A stretch of 64,000 bases of DNA from Spirochaetales bacterium. Lineage in GTDB: Bacteria; Spirochaetota; Spirochaetia; UBA9216. Both the position numbers and the translations under genes were made by a program. Shown here in pieces: positions 9,048 through 17,675 of this stretch. Where the stretch lies: contig JAEKNX010000013.1 of the NCBI GenBank assembly GCA_016839055.1, positions 62,001 to 126,000 on the forward strand, given 5' to 3'. Every line of letters starts with the position of its first letter. The first letter of the stretch is position 1. The notes below the pieces were generated by a model. That model ran no database searches, was not told where the DNA came from, and worked only from the letters and a program-made list of their open reading frames with translations.

Positions 9048-9106
9048 TTGAACTGCCGACCCCGTGTCCCCCAGACACGTACGCTAAACCCCTGCGCTAC
9101 AGCCCG
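9033..9106 (-). tRNA. tRNA-Pro (anticodon GGG)
   Basis: The minus strand folds into a cloverleaf with acceptor stem CGGGCTG/CAGCCCG, anticodon stem CGTGT/ACACG closing the loop CTGGGGG (anticodon GGG), T-loop GTTCAAAT and discriminator A. CCA is not encoded. The gene marks the right border of the defence island. Confidence 0.93.
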
Positions 9107-9122
9107 TTTTTAATCGAGAATC

Positions 9123-9151
9123 ACGATACCATCTTAGACTCTCTCTGTCAA
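9123..9151 (-). promoter_or_regulatory. Sigma-70 type promoter of tRNA-Pro
   Basis: On the minus strand TTGACA (9146-9151) and TATCGT (9123-9128) are separated by exactly 17 bases, about 17 bases before the tRNA 5' end. Confidence 0.8.
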
Positions 9152-9177
9152 CAATTGCTGAAAAATTGGCATTTTTT

Positions 9178-9960
9178 TCACTGCTCTTTTGACCAGGCCT
9201 TGAGAGCCACTCTTACCGAGCGGTTCATCTCCTTCGCGTATTCTGTGGCATACTTCCGCGCGTATATGTGAATACCGATGTTGCCGCCCTTGTATTCAGG
9301 CGGCGTGCCTTTATACTGCCACTTTTCAAGACGGTCAGCCATGTGCAGAAGCTCTTCAGCGCCGAATCTCTTGTAGGTGTTCTCAAAATGAACATACTTC
9401 TCATCATATCTTGGAACGGGGGTCTTTGGTCCGTCAGTCTTCGGATAACCGAAACAGAGGAGGGTCACCGGAAAAACAAAATCCGGCAGCTCAAACAGCT
9501 CCTTGTGATACTCAAACTGCTCCATGATGTCCCCAATGTAGCAGGAGCCTATACCGAGCGATTCAGCGGCCGTTACAGCCGACTGGGCGGCAATAAGAGC
9601 GTCATTCACTGCAAGAAGGAGATCTCCTTCCTGAGGTTCCGTAAACTCAATACCCTCTTGTTTTGACCAGGCCTGTGCGCCAGAGTAACGGTAGTAGTCA
9701 AACATCCGCTGAAAATCAGCCACAAAGAGAACCACCAGAGGCGCCTTTGCAATGAAGGGCTGATTATCGCAGCTGACCGCGAGTTTATCCTTCACATCCT
9801 GACTGGTTATCTCGATCATCGAGTAGAGCATCATGTTCCCGGCAGTAGGCGCCCTCATAGCGCAGTCGAATATGGCCTTCTTTTCATCATCAGCAATCGG
9901 TTTATCCGCATATGTCCGTACCGAACGTCTATTCAGCATCAATTCAATCGTCTTGTTCAT
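9178..9960 (-). CDS. Nitroreductase family flavoprotein (NfsA/Frp-like)
   Basis: This should be an FMN-dependent NAD(P)H oxidoreductase reducing nitroaromatics, quinones or flavins in the cytoplasm. The N-terminus has the family start LMLNRRSVRTYADKPI with the FMN-phosphate binding RRSVR, then MRAPTAGNMMLYS. The central part has AAESLGIGSCYIGDI, and the region FPVTLLCFGYPK is the standard FMN-binding end. I chose the ATG at 9960 rather than one nine codons upstream because AGGAG sits 6 bases before it. At 260 aa the length fits. The gene stands alone between tRNA-Pro and a divergent gene. Confidence 0.88.
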   Translation of the reverse strand: MNKTIELMLNRRSVRTYADKPIADDEKKAIFDCAMRAPTAGNMMLYSMIEITSQDVKDKLAVSCDNQPFIAKAPLVVLFVADFQRMFDYYRYSGAQAWSKQEGIEFTEPQEGDLLLAVNDALIAAQSAVTAAESLGIGSCYIGDIMEQFEYHKELFELPDFVFPVTLLCFGYPKTDGPKTPVPRYDEKYVHFENTYKRFGAEELLHMADRLEKWQYKGTPPEYKGGNIGIHIYARKYATEYAKEMNRSVRVALKAWSKEQ

Positions 9961-10105
9961 TTTATCTCCTCGCGATTCCAATAGCAATTCAAACTATGGG
10001 CTCAGAAAGTGATATTAACTCCATCTCAGCCACAATAATTTAATTCATCTTCTTTCCCTCGGTTTCATTTGTACAGAATAACACTTCCTGAACCGGGAGT
10101 TGTTA

Positions 10106-10185
10106 AAACTTTGGCTGTATTTGTATGCCGCCGCTGCGGGACCTGCAGCAAAGGCCGATTAATTATTAGCCTGCAGCCAAAGTTT
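10106..10185. repeat. Inverted repeat (12-bp arms) in the leader of the ornithine cyclodeaminase-like gene
   Basis: AAACTTTGGCTG at 10106-10117 is mirrored by CAGCCAAAGTTT at 10174-10185. The 56-base loop contains a GC-rich mini-hairpin and two similar cctgcagc blocks. It lies 47 bases before the gene start. I do not recognise it as a known riboswitch. Confidence 0.6.
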
Positions 10186-10232
10186 AAATTGCTACGATTG
10201 CAGTATAACCCTATTTTAAGTAGAATATTCTC

Positions 10233-11435
10233 ATGAATAGAAAATTTATATCAACTGGCCACCTGATAGACTCAGGTATTCTCTCTTCCATCCTTAATTT
10301 AATCATTGAGGAAGGAGCGGATTATGAGATCATAAGATTTACTGTCGGAAAAGTAAACTCCGAAGAATCAGAGATTGAGATTGAACTGATCGCAAAGACA
10401 GCGCAGCAGCTTGAGACACTGACATCTAAACTGATTCAGCAGGGATGCTATGAAAAATCAGCCGCAGAAGCCGCTTTTATCCCAGCTGTGAAAAACAGAT
10501 GTGCCCCGGAACCATTTTACTCTACAACAAATCACCGGACTGAGGTCTATATCAACGGCAGCTGGCGGAAAGTTGAGCATCAGAGAATGGATGCGGCGAT
10601 TATCAGAACCGATAAAGTTTTGGAATGCAGAAAAATCAGGGACATAAAAGAAGATGATCCGGTCCTGACAAATGCAGACGCAGTCCGGATATTCCCCCCT
10701 GCAAGGGAGCGCCAAAAAGACAGTTTCGGCTTCATGTCGGGTGAAGTCTCCTCCGAACGGGCCACGAAAAATGCCGTCAACAGAATTGCCGAAGGTCTGA
10801 AGACAATGAAGAAAAATGGAGAGAAAGTCGTCGTTGTTGCTGGTCCTGTAGTAATACACACAGGAGGGGCCGCAGCCCTGGCAGCCCTGATCGATAAAGG
10901 CTATGTAACCGGCCTTCTTGCAGGAAACGCTCTCGCAGTTCATGATCTTGAATCAGAGTTCTACGGTACATCCCTCGGCATCGATCTTCAGAGCGGAAGA
11001 CCCACCCATGAAGGACATAAAAACCACATGCGCGCGATTAACCGAATCTATCACCACGGCTCGATTGAAAAAGCAATAGAAAACGGAGATCTCAAGACCG
11101 GATTGATGCATACCGTGATTAAAACAGGTATTCCATACTGCCTCGCAGGCTCTATCCGCGATGACGGGCCCCTTCCTGAAACAGAAAATGACATGATAGC
11201 AGCCCAGCAGAAGTACTCTGAAATCATCAGAGACGCCTCGGCAGTATTGATGCTCTCAACCATGCTTCACTCTATCGGAACAGGAAATATGCTGCCATCC
11301 TGGGTTAAAACAGTCTGCGTTGATATAAATCCGGCAGTCGTCACCAAACTTGCCGACAGAGGTTCGGCACAGGCAATCGGAATTGTCAGTGATGTAGGAT
11401 TATTTCTAAACCTGCTGATGGAGAAATTAAATTAA
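10233..11435 (+). CDS. Archaeal-type ornithine cyclodeaminase / LOR-SDH family protein (TIGR00300)
   Basis: The protein matches the TIGR00300 family, first described as LOR/SDH-related and later shown in methanogens to contain an archaeal-type ornithine cyclodeaminase converting ornithine to proline and ammonia. The N-terminal ACT-like LOR/SDH domain (about residues 1-110: FISTGHLIDSGIL, GADYEIIRFTVG) is followed by an NAD-binding catalytic domain with VVVVAGPVVIHTGGAAALA, GLLAGNALAVHDLE and SMLHSIGTGNMLPS-like blocks. At 400 aa it is full length. A nearby arginine or proline gene is not seen. No clear Shine-Dalgarno sequence precedes the ATG. Other catalytic roles within the family are possible. 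Confidence 0.8.
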   Translation: MNRKFISTGHLIDSGILSSILNLIIEEGADYEIIRFTVGKVNSEESEIEIELIAKTAQQLETLTSKLIQQGCYEKSAAEAAFIPAVKNRCAPEPFYSTTNHRTEVYINGSWRKVEHQRMDAAIIRTDKVLECRKIRDIKEDDPVLTNADAVRIFPPARERQKDSFGFMSGEVSSERATKNAVNRIAEGLKTMKKNGEKVVVVAGPVVIHTGGAAALAALIDKGYVTGLLAGNALAVHDLESEFYGTSLGIDLQSGRPTHEGHKNHMRAINRIYHHGSIEKAIENGDLKTGLMHTVIKTGIPYCLAGSIRDDGPLPETENDMIAAQQKYSEIIRDASAVLMLSTMLHSIGTGNMLPSWVKTVCVDINPAVVTKLADRGSAQAIGIVSDVGLFLNLLMEKLN

Positions 11436-11452
11436 GAAGGCCGGCAGTCTAT

Positions 11453-12802
11453 TCAGACTGTGCCGGATGCGAGCCCTATCTGATCATACGCCTTCTGTTT
11501 TTTCATCTGCTCTCCACGCTTAAAACTAAGATAGTCATTGCGGGTCACAATTCCACAGAGTCTGCCGTCATCAAGAACTGGGAGGTGGCCTATGTTATTC
11601 TCGAACATGAAATCATCTATCTCTCGGACTGTGCTGTCGAGGTTGGCCGTTATCGGCTTCTTTGTCATATATCCCTTCACGGGAGCATGCATCTGCCCGC
11701 TCTTGCGGCCCTTCATTATATCCCGCAGCGTCAGAAAGCCGGTTAATATCCCCTGTTCATTAAGAACCGGCGCTCCGGTATGCGACATCTCTTCAAGCTT
11801 CATCGAGGCATCAAGCAGACTGCTGTTCTCATCGAGTGATATTACATCCTCGGTCATTATGTCAGATGCGGTATAAGCCGGGAGAAGAATCTTACCAAGA
11901 TATTCGAGAATCTGATTGTAAATGGGTCTTCCGTTTTCAGTTTTAACTACAGCCGACGCGGCCTGAGGGTGTCCTCCGCCGCCGAACTCACCCATGATCT
12001 CATTGAGCTTGATATTGGCTTTTGTGTTTCTTCCGACTATTAGTAGTTTCTTTCGTTTCTTTATATAAAAAAAGGCCAGGTATACTTCGGTATTTTCAAC
12101 CTCGAAGACCTTCTCTACAACCGCGTTTATCCCGCTTGATTCCTCATCAAGGCCTATATAGCTTGTTACGATAATATGTCCCTGGATTGTTCTGTACTCC
12201 AGAGAATTCAATACCTGATGAAAGAGACTTATCTGAAGCTTCTTGCGAAGCGGTTGGAGAAAATGCGAGACAAGCTTCATGGAAGCGCCGCTGTCTATCA
12301 AAAAAGAAGCAACCTCAAAATCTTCGCAGGTCACATTGAGATGAGTAAAATTCCCGGTGTCGGCATATATTCCGGCCAGAGCTATGGTGGCGTCCTCGGG
12401 TGATACCATTATTCCCTGCTTGATGATTTCCATCCCGAGCTGAGTTGTATTTGCCCCATAAGGTTTTTCATGAATGATCGCGTTCGGAATATCCTTATCA
12501 TCAGCGGGATGATGATCAAAAACCTCGACCTCAAAATCATCATTTTCGATGTGGTCTAGATATTCCGCTATCCGCCCCGAAGTTCTTGTGTCAACGACAA
12601 TCATTTTACTTACATGCTGTCCCTCAAGATCCTTGGCATTTAGAAAGGCCAGATGGTTCTGATACATATTATGCAGATTCGATGCAACAGGATGAATCAT
12701 ACGGCTCTTAACTGCCTCATAATCAGGAAAAAGATAGCGGGCAAGAACTATTGAGCCTATACAGTCCAGATCCATATTGCTGTGACCGACAATTATTTTC
12801 AT
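11453..12802 (-). CDS. DHH/DHHA1 phosphoesterase with a CBS pair
   Basis: The N-terminal DHH domain has GHSNMDLDCIGS (residues 5-16), VVDTRTSGRI, FDHHPADD and YADTGNF, all metal-binding signatures of the NrnA/GdpP-like phosphoesterases. DHHA1 follows with GGGGHPQAAS (about 275). Two CBS domains (about residues 310-430) probably bind an adenine nucleotide. This layout equals the N-terminal half of the long CCA-transferase proteins of some bacteria, but here there is no nucleotidyltransferase domain and the gene ends normally at 449 aa. Likely substrates are small oligoribonucleotides or cyclic dinucleotide products. Confidence 0.85.
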   Translation of the reverse strand: MKIIVGHSNMDLDCIGSIVLARYLFPDYEAVKSRMIHPVASNLHNMYQNHLAFLNAKDLEGQHVSKMIVVDTRTSGRIAEYLDHIENDDFEVEVFDHHPADDKDIPNAIIHEKPYGANTTQLGMEIIKQGIMVSPEDATIALAGIYADTGNFTHLNVTCEDFEVASFLIDSGASMKLVSHFLQPLRKKLQISLFHQVLNSLEYRTIQGHIIVTSYIGLDEESSGINAVVEKVFEVENTEVYLAFFYIKKRKKLLIVGRNTKANIKLNEIMGEFGGGGHPQAASAVVKTENGRPIYNQILEYLGKILLPAYTASDIMTEDVISLDENSSLLDASMKLEEMSHTGAPVLNEQGILTGFLTLRDIMKGRKSGQMHAPVKGYMTKKPITANLDSTVREIDDFMFENNIGHLPVLDDGRLCGIVTRNDYLSFKRGEQMKKQKAYDQIGLASGTV

Positions 12803-12823
12803 ATTTTCTCCATATTTGCAGTT

Positions 12824-14278
12824 CTAAACGGTCTGTCTCAGATCATGCAGATCATTCTTCAATTTTTTCTTCTTTAATTCAGCCTTCTTTGCGTACATTC
12901 TCTTATCAGCCTTGTTAAGCAGTGTATCATAGGATTCTCCGTCCTCAGGACAAAATGAAATTCCATAACTGAAATAACAGGAGACATCTCTATCCTCAAA
13001 CGCAATAGGATGTTCTACAAAATACTTCTGTATGTCGGTGAGTCTCTCGATAAACTGTACAGACTGGGATGAGAAGAAGCAGATAGCAAATTCATCTCCT
13101 CCGAGTCTCGCGAGAAGATCGGTGCCCCTCATGCTTTTCTGCATAACTCTTACAAACTCCAGAAGCAAACGGTCACCGGCGGCATGTCCCCAGTAATCAT
13201 TCACGGTTTTAAGATCATTTAAATCAATCATGATGATACAGCAGGACTCATAATGTTGCCGGTTACGCAGGAAGGTTATCACCTGTTCTTCAAAGGCACC
13301 ACGGCTCACCACATCTGTCAGCTCATCATGACTTGCCTGATGCATCATCTTGTTATACAGAAGCTGATTTTCCAGGGCAATCTGAATCTGGGTTCGCAGA
13401 TATTCTATGCTGTTAAAATCATCTTCGGTGAACGCGTTCTTCAGACTGCTGTCTATAGATAGAATTCCGTAGAGTTCTTCGTTGAGCAGAATGGGGGTCT
13501 GGAGAGTTGATCTGATTTTATATCCCTGGACTTCGACAAGGGTCTGATCAGGGCAGCAGAGACTGTCAATATCATCAATCACTATGGTCTGATCAAGCAG
13601 ATGCCCGAGCTTCATCCAGGAGAAAGACAATTCAACAGGAAGTTCAAATTCTTCCATGACTTCCCATGAATATCCCCGGGAAGCCACTGGCACAAATTTA
13701 TCATTATCGACGAGTCTCATAATGGAGCAATAGTCAGCCTGTTCGATGGTCTTTTCTGCAGCTTCAAGAACCAGGGAGTAGAAATTCTGGATGTTCTCGA
13801 GTCTTATAAGTGACTGACTGATATTCAGAAGATAATCCTTAAGTCTCACCATCTGCTCGACCCGTTCTCTTTCCCCCCTCTCCCCGTAAAAGGTGGGCTG
13901 TTCAATCATCTGGCAGAGCCATTTGTCCTCAGTCTCAGTATTAATCAGGTTGAGCATCATCAGACATTTTATTTTTCGTCCGTCTTCATGAGAAAGTCCG
14001 ACAAGGAGCTTCCTGTCGACAGTTCTTATTTTCTGCTGTTTTTTTCTTGTTTCGGAGATCAGTCTCTGATTCCTCGTGATTCTCTCGATTGATTCCGAAT
14101 CAAAAGCCCTGCGGTAACCCCGTCCTTTAAGATCCTCTTCAGTTAATCCTGTCAATTCCAAAAACGCAGAATTGGCTGAACTGAAATTTTCTCCTGCCGT
14201 AATAACTATGCTTATGTCTGTCTCATTCAGAAGCTGAAGCAGTTCTCCGTTGCTGAATTCGCTATTTGATATATTCAT
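12824..14278 (-). CDS. PAS-GAF-GGDEF diguanylate cyclase
   Basis: It makes the second messenger c-di-GMP from GTP. An N-terminal PAS domain (about residues 10-125) and a GAF domain (about 165-310) precede a GGDEF domain (about 320-475) with intact active site RLGGDEF. An inhibitory I-site RGTD lies exactly five residues before it, so product feedback is expected. No membrane segment is seen, so it senses a cytoplasmic signal. It ends 21 bases before the DHH-CBS gene, with which it may be co-transcribed. Confidence 0.9.
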   Translation of the reverse strand: MNISNSEFSNGELLQLLNETDISIVITAGENFSSANSAFLELTGLTEEDLKGRGYRRAFDSESIERITRNQRLISETRKKQQKIRTVDRKLLVGLSHEDGRKIKCLMMLNLINTETEDKWLCQMIEQPTFYGERGERERVEQMVRLKDYLLNISQSLIRLENIQNFYSLVLEAAEKTIEQADYCSIMRLVDNDKFVPVASRGYSWEVMEEFELPVELSFSWMKLGHLLDQTIVIDDIDSLCCPDQTLVEVQGYKIRSTLQTPILLNEELYGILSIDSSLKNAFTEDDFNSIEYLRTQIQIALENQLLYNKMMHQASHDELTDVVSRGAFEEQVITFLRNRQHYESCCIIMIDLNDLKTVNDYWGHAAGDRLLLEFVRVMQKSMRGTDLLARLGGDEFAICFFSSQSVQFIERLTDIQKYFVEHPIAFEDRDVSCYFSYGISFCPEDGESYDTLLNKADKRMYAKKAELKKKKLKNDLHDLRQTV

Positions 14279-14389
14279 GCTACCCTTCTAATAAAACTAT
14301 ATATTAAAAAGCTCCAACATGCAAAAAATAAACCTAGCGAACATGTTTTTTTATTCGCCTTCATTAAAAGACGCTGATATTCAGCCCGT

Positions 14390-15019
14390 CTACGATAGCC
14401 CCGGAAGCAGGACTTTAAGCCCGTTAGTGAAGATGATGAAAGCAAGACTAAGCAGAATTATACCTCCTACCCGTGTTATAACGGCGCTTCCTTTTCCGCC
14501 GAGTTTTCCGGCCAGCGGAATTGCTAAAATGTAACTGGCAAATACAATGAAACCATGAATCACCAGAACAATGGTCAGGGCAAGCCTGTCTGGTAAGGTT
14601 TCAACCATACCGGCTTGAGTTACCACCAGTGAAATACTACCTGCGCCCATGGTAAGAGGGAATACCAGAGGCGAGACGACAAGGCTCTCCCAGCCTTCAT
14701 CAGGATCACTCTCATCATCAGGATTAAGCTTCCGCCTTGGCGACTCTCCCTGCATAATCATAGGAAGAGAGGTCAGGATTAATACCATACCTCCGGCGGC
14801 AGCCAGTGCTTCGAGAGAAATGCCGAGCATCTTCAGAAGTGCTTCACCGACCCACGCGATAATGATGAGAAAAATAGCGGTGTACAGACTTACCCGGAAA
14901 GCGACTTTCCCCTGCGTACGCCTCGAGAGGCTCTCGGTAATGGCAGCATAGGGGCCGATTACAGCAAACGGACTAAAGACTGCCGCAAGAGCAATCTGAT
15001 AAAGTAATAATTCATTCAT
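14390..15019 (-). CDS. MarC family integral membrane protein
   Basis: The protein has about six hydrophobic segments and the family features SPFAVIGPYAAITES near the start and FPLTMGAGSIS in the middle. MarC/UPF0056 proteins were once linked to multiple antibiotic resistance, but their transport function is unproven. I start it at the ATG at 15019, since the earlier in-frame ATG at 15100 would add a hydrophilic 27-residue extension running through the tRNA-Cys promoter. 15037 is another possible start. Length 209 aa fits the family. Confidence 0.85.
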   Translation of the reverse strand: MNELLLYQIALAAVFSPFAVIGPYAAITESLSRRTQGKVAFRVSLYTAIFLIIIAWVGEALLKMLGISLEALAAAGGMVLILTSLPMIMQGESPRRKLNPDDESDPDEGWESLVVSPLVFPLTMGAGSISLVVTQAGMVETLPDRLALTIVLVIHGFIVFASYILAIPLAGKLGGKGSAVITRVGGIILLSLAFIIFTNGLKVLLPGLS

Positions 15020-15061
15020 GGTAAAACTAAGATTCATATGTGTATTATAATGAGTATTTAC

Positions 15062-15090
15062 TGGACATAATAGGGGATATTTGATATTCT
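15062..15090 (+). promoter_or_regulatory. Promoter of tRNA-Cys
   Basis: TGGACA (15062-15067) and TATTCT (15085-15090) are separated by 17 bases, about 21 bases before the tRNA 5' end. Confidence 0.65.
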
Positions 15091-15111
15091 CACCATACAT
15101 TTAAACAACAA

Positions 15112-15183
15112 GGCGCCGTACCCAAGTGGTAAGGGAGAGGTCTGCAAAACCTCGATGCAGCGGTTCGAATCCGCTCGGCGCCT
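15112..15183 (+). tRNA. tRNA-Cys (anticodon GCA)
   Basis: The acceptor stem GGCGCCG pairs with CGGCGCC, the anticodon stem GAGGT/ACCTC closes the loop CTGCAAA (anticodon GCA), the T-loop is GTTCGAAT and the discriminator is U as usual for cysteine. CCA is not encoded. Its last 14 bases start an 85-bp repeat array. Confidence 0.95.
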
Positions 15184-15194
15184 TTCATATTCAG

Positions 15195-15220
15195 AACCCG
15201 GCTATTATGCCGGGTTTTTC
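15195..15220 (+). terminator. First terminator after tRNA-Cys
   Basis: Stem aacccggc/gccgggtt with a short loop and a T run (15214-15219) lies 12 bases after the tRNA. A smaller ccgc/gcgg hairpin with a seven-T run follows at 15228-15248 as a possible back-up. Confidence 0.8.
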
Positions 15221-15277
15221 ATCATAACCGCAAGGCGGGCTTTTTTTCAAAAAGTCCGCTCGGCGCCTTCTTTACTT

Positions 15278-15304
15278 AAAGACCAGCTTTCAGCTGGTCT
15301 TTTT
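15278..15304 (+). terminator. Second terminator hairpin in the tRNA-Cys repeat
   Basis: Stem aagaccagc/gctggtctt closes a small loop and is followed by a T run. It occupies the same position in repeat unit two as the first terminator does in unit one. Confidence 0.8.
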
Positions 15305-15459
15305 CGTTAGAGGGTCAAGGCGAGTATTGCTTCACATTATCCGCTCGGCGCCTCTCACATACAAACCGCCCTTATTTTCAGCAAAAAGGGTCGAAGAATT
15401 TCCGGGCACAGACTTCAGTAAACTGTCTACTAATCAAGACAAGATTTGTCAGGTTTTTC

Positions 15460-15488
15460 TTGTGCTGGGATATAATCCCGGTTATAAT
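15460..15488 (+). promoter_or_regulatory. Promoter of the CZB chemoreceptor gene with a small palindrome in the spacer
   Basis: TTGTGC (15460-15465), a 17-base spacer and a perfect TATAAT (15483-15488). The spacer contains GGGATATAATCCC (15468-15480), a palindrome that could be an operator. Confidence 0.6.
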
Positions 15489-15517
15489 TGCAAATTACTT
15501 GCCGAGGAGAGCATCAG

Positions 15518-17179
15518 ATGGGAAAAAAATCTTCCAATGTCTCAGTTTCACCACTTTTTTTTATAGTATTAATTTTTTCAGTAGCAGCGGTCATTTCTAC
15601 CGTCTTTATTTCTTCGGCGCTGATTAAGAATATAATTATAATTGTTTCTGTAATTGCAATTGCCCTCTGTTATGTTTATTCAGAGCAGAAAAAGATAAAA
15701 GTCATTTCAAAGTTTAATAGAATAATAGATAAACTTTTCTTATCTGAGGACGACATTGGCTTAGGTTCAGAGCAGCCACACGAAAGACTAAACTATTACA
15801 TTGATGCCTGTAATAGTTCCAGGTTAAATACTGAGGATCTGATAAAGAAGAATGAAGCTCCGTCAATTGATTTTACCAGAGAGATGAAGGACTCTGTATA
15901 TCTTGTGACATCATTAAATGGCAGTGTCATGAAAATTAATGAAAAAATGGAAAAGCTGAATAACGGCATTTTAAATTCATCCTCGGCAATAGAAGAAATT
16001 TCGCAGACAATAGGCGAATTCACGCATCAGATTAACGAACAGTCCAGTTCAGTAGTCCAGACATCGGCCTCGGTCGAAGAGATGGACGCTTCAATAAATA
16101 ATGTACGCGACATCACAATCAGAAAGAAAAAATCTTCTCTGAACCTTCAGGAGCAGACCGAGACAAGCCATAGCCAGATGCAGGAAATGAATGATCTGAT
16201 TGAGCAGGTTAACAACAGTGTAGATTCAATTCAGGAAATAATCTCGGTTATAAATAATATTGCCTCTCAGACTAATCTTCTCTCGATGAACGCTGCAATA
16301 GAAGCCGCCCACGCCGGAGATGCAGGAAAGGGATTTGCAGTTGTTGCTGATGAAATAAGAAAGCTGGCGGAATCAACCGCGACTAATTCCTCGCTTATCT
16401 CGAACACTCTTAAGGCAGTCATTGATGATGTAAGCCGGGTGCGGACTGCAGGAAAGGAGGCTCTCACATCATATGACCTTATTAGTAATGAGGCTTCGGG
16501 ATTGGTTGAAGCCTTCGAAGAAATTATCAACGCCACCGCGGAGCTCAACATAGGCAGCAGGGAGATTGTAAGCGCCACACAGATTCTCAACGATATCACA
16601 ATAAGTATAAAGGACGGCTCGAGAGGAATTTCGGATAGTTCTAACGATATCAGAGATTCTACTAATACAATAGTAAATACAAGCCGCGAATTCACTCAGG
16701 AAATTGCAACAATTTCCGGAATTATACAGGATATAAACATGATGTTTCTGTCAATATCAAAGGCCGTAATTAACTATGAGGTGTATCTGGATGAAATTCA
16801 TGAGTTTCAAAATTTTGGATCAGCCGCTGAAAAAAACGGTTTTCCTGTTGTTAAAATTATTCTCCAACACCTTCTCTGGGTATTGCGGGCACGAGCCGTA
16901 ATAGATGGAAAGCTCAACCTTAAGAATAATGAACTGTCTGACCATCATTCTTGTGATCTTGGAAAATGGATGGCTTTTCAAACCTCCTCTATATTGAAGA
17001 ATAAAACGGAATATCATTTAATGGAGCAGGAACACGAAAAACTGCATTCAATCGTTAATGACCTTATACAGAACCTCGGGAGCACCGACAGAGAGGCCTT
17101 AGAGCATCAGTATACATTACTCCTGGAATGTTCGGATCATGTAATAAAATCACTACTCGCCATTCATACCGAATATTAA
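15518..17179 (+). CDS. Methyl-accepting chemotaxis protein with C-terminal CZB zinc-binding domain
   Basis: Two adjacent N-terminal membrane helices with almost no loop (about residues 10-55) show that it lacks a periplasmic sensor. The coiled-coil signalling domain contains the standard hairpin tip ([20 protein letters not shown]). The C-terminus (about 440-550) is a CZB domain: a His in [13 protein letters not shown], then HHSCDLGKW and HEKLH, the 3His/1Cys zinc site. CZB chemoreceptors sense cytoplasmic zinc or oxidants such as hypochlorite. I use the ATG at 15518 because GAGGAG precedes it; an in-frame ATG ten codons upstream lacks one. Confidence 0.92.
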   Translation: MGKKSSNVSVSPLFFIVLIFSVAAVISTVFISSALIKNIIIIVSVIAIALCYVYSEQKKIKVISKFNRIIDKLFLSEDDIGLGSEQPHERLNYYIDACNSSRLNTEDLIKKNEAPSIDFTREMKDSVYLVTSLNGSVMKINEKMEKLNNGILNSSSAIEEISQTIGEFTHQINEQSSSVVQTSASVEEMDASINNVRDITIRKKKSSLNLQEQTETSHSQMQEMNDLIEQVNNSVDSIQEIISVINNIASQTNLLSMNAAIEAAHAGDAGKGFAVVADEIRKLAESTATNSSLISNTLKAVIDDVSRVRTAGKEALTSYDLISNEASGLVEAFEEIINATAELNIGSREIVSATQILNDITISIKDGSRGISDSSNDIRDSTNTIVNTSREFTQEIATISGIIQDINMMFLSISKAVINYEVYLDEIHEFQNFGSAAEKNGFPVVKIILQHLLWVLRARAVIDGKLNLKNNELSDHHSCDLGKWMAFQTSSILKNKTEYHLMEQEHEKLHSIVNDLIQNLGSTDREALEHQYTLLLECSDHVIKSLLAIHTEY

Positions 17180-17188
17180 CATTAATAT

Positions 17189-17650
17189 TCACGGTGTCTT
17201 GGTCATATGCCGCTTATCTTTCCATCGTTCAAAAAAGAATGTTACCTCATAATAGGGAAACTGCCGGTTATAAAGCAGGATTCTAAGGCCGGTTAATCCC
17301 TGAAATACTCCTATTACAAAGAAAATAATATGAAGAGCGGCAATATCCCTCATAAATAAGCACTGAATAATCAGCCAAAGGCATAGGATGACACCCATTA
17401 TTCCTGAAAGATATCCGCGGACCTCTTCAAACCGGCGGGATAGGATGAAGCTGAAAATATTTCCCAGCCCTATGACCGCAAAAAGAAAAATTCCAGGTAA
17501 AAGATAGCTGCCGAAGGGTGAATGCTCAAGAACTTCAATCGGGATCCCCATGGGGGATTGGGGTTCGAGGATTCCAGCCATACCGCCGGCAACCGCCCCT
17601 ATACCGGTAAACAGGTAGAGGAAGGCCGAGAGTCTTTTAAATCCTTTCAT
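17189..17650 (-). CDS. Small four-helix membrane protein of unknown function
   Basis: This 153-aa protein has about four hydrophobic segments and no recognisable motif. The C-terminal tail is short and basic. A good ribosome binding site (GAGGAG) precedes the ATG. It is the last gene of a minus-strand run with the S10 peptidase (25-base gap). I do not recognise the family. Confidence 0.65.
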   Translation of the reverse strand: MKGFKRLSAFLYLFTGIGAVAGGMAGILEPQSPMGIPIEVLEHSPFGSYLLPGIFLFAVIGLGNIFSFILSRRFEEVRGYLSGIMGVILCLWLIIQCLFMRDIAALHIIFFVIGVFQGLTGLRILLYNRQFPYYEVTFFFERWKDKRHMTKTP

Positions 17651-17675
17651 AATATACTCCTCACTTTAAAACTCC

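Larger units (their letters stand above)
15170..15353 (+). repeat. 85-bp diverged tandem repeat made of the tRNA-Cys 3' end plus a terminator hairpin
   Basis: The sequence tccgctcggcgcct occurs at 15170, 15255 and 15340, exactly 85 bases apart. A second block caaggcg at 15231 and 15316 keeps the same 85-base offset. The hairpin arms also align at this offset (acccggc/gccgggt against gaccagc/gctggtc), with the sequence changed on both sides so that pairing is kept. The 334 bases between tRNA-Cys and the next gene hold only this array and a promoter. Confidence 0.9.
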
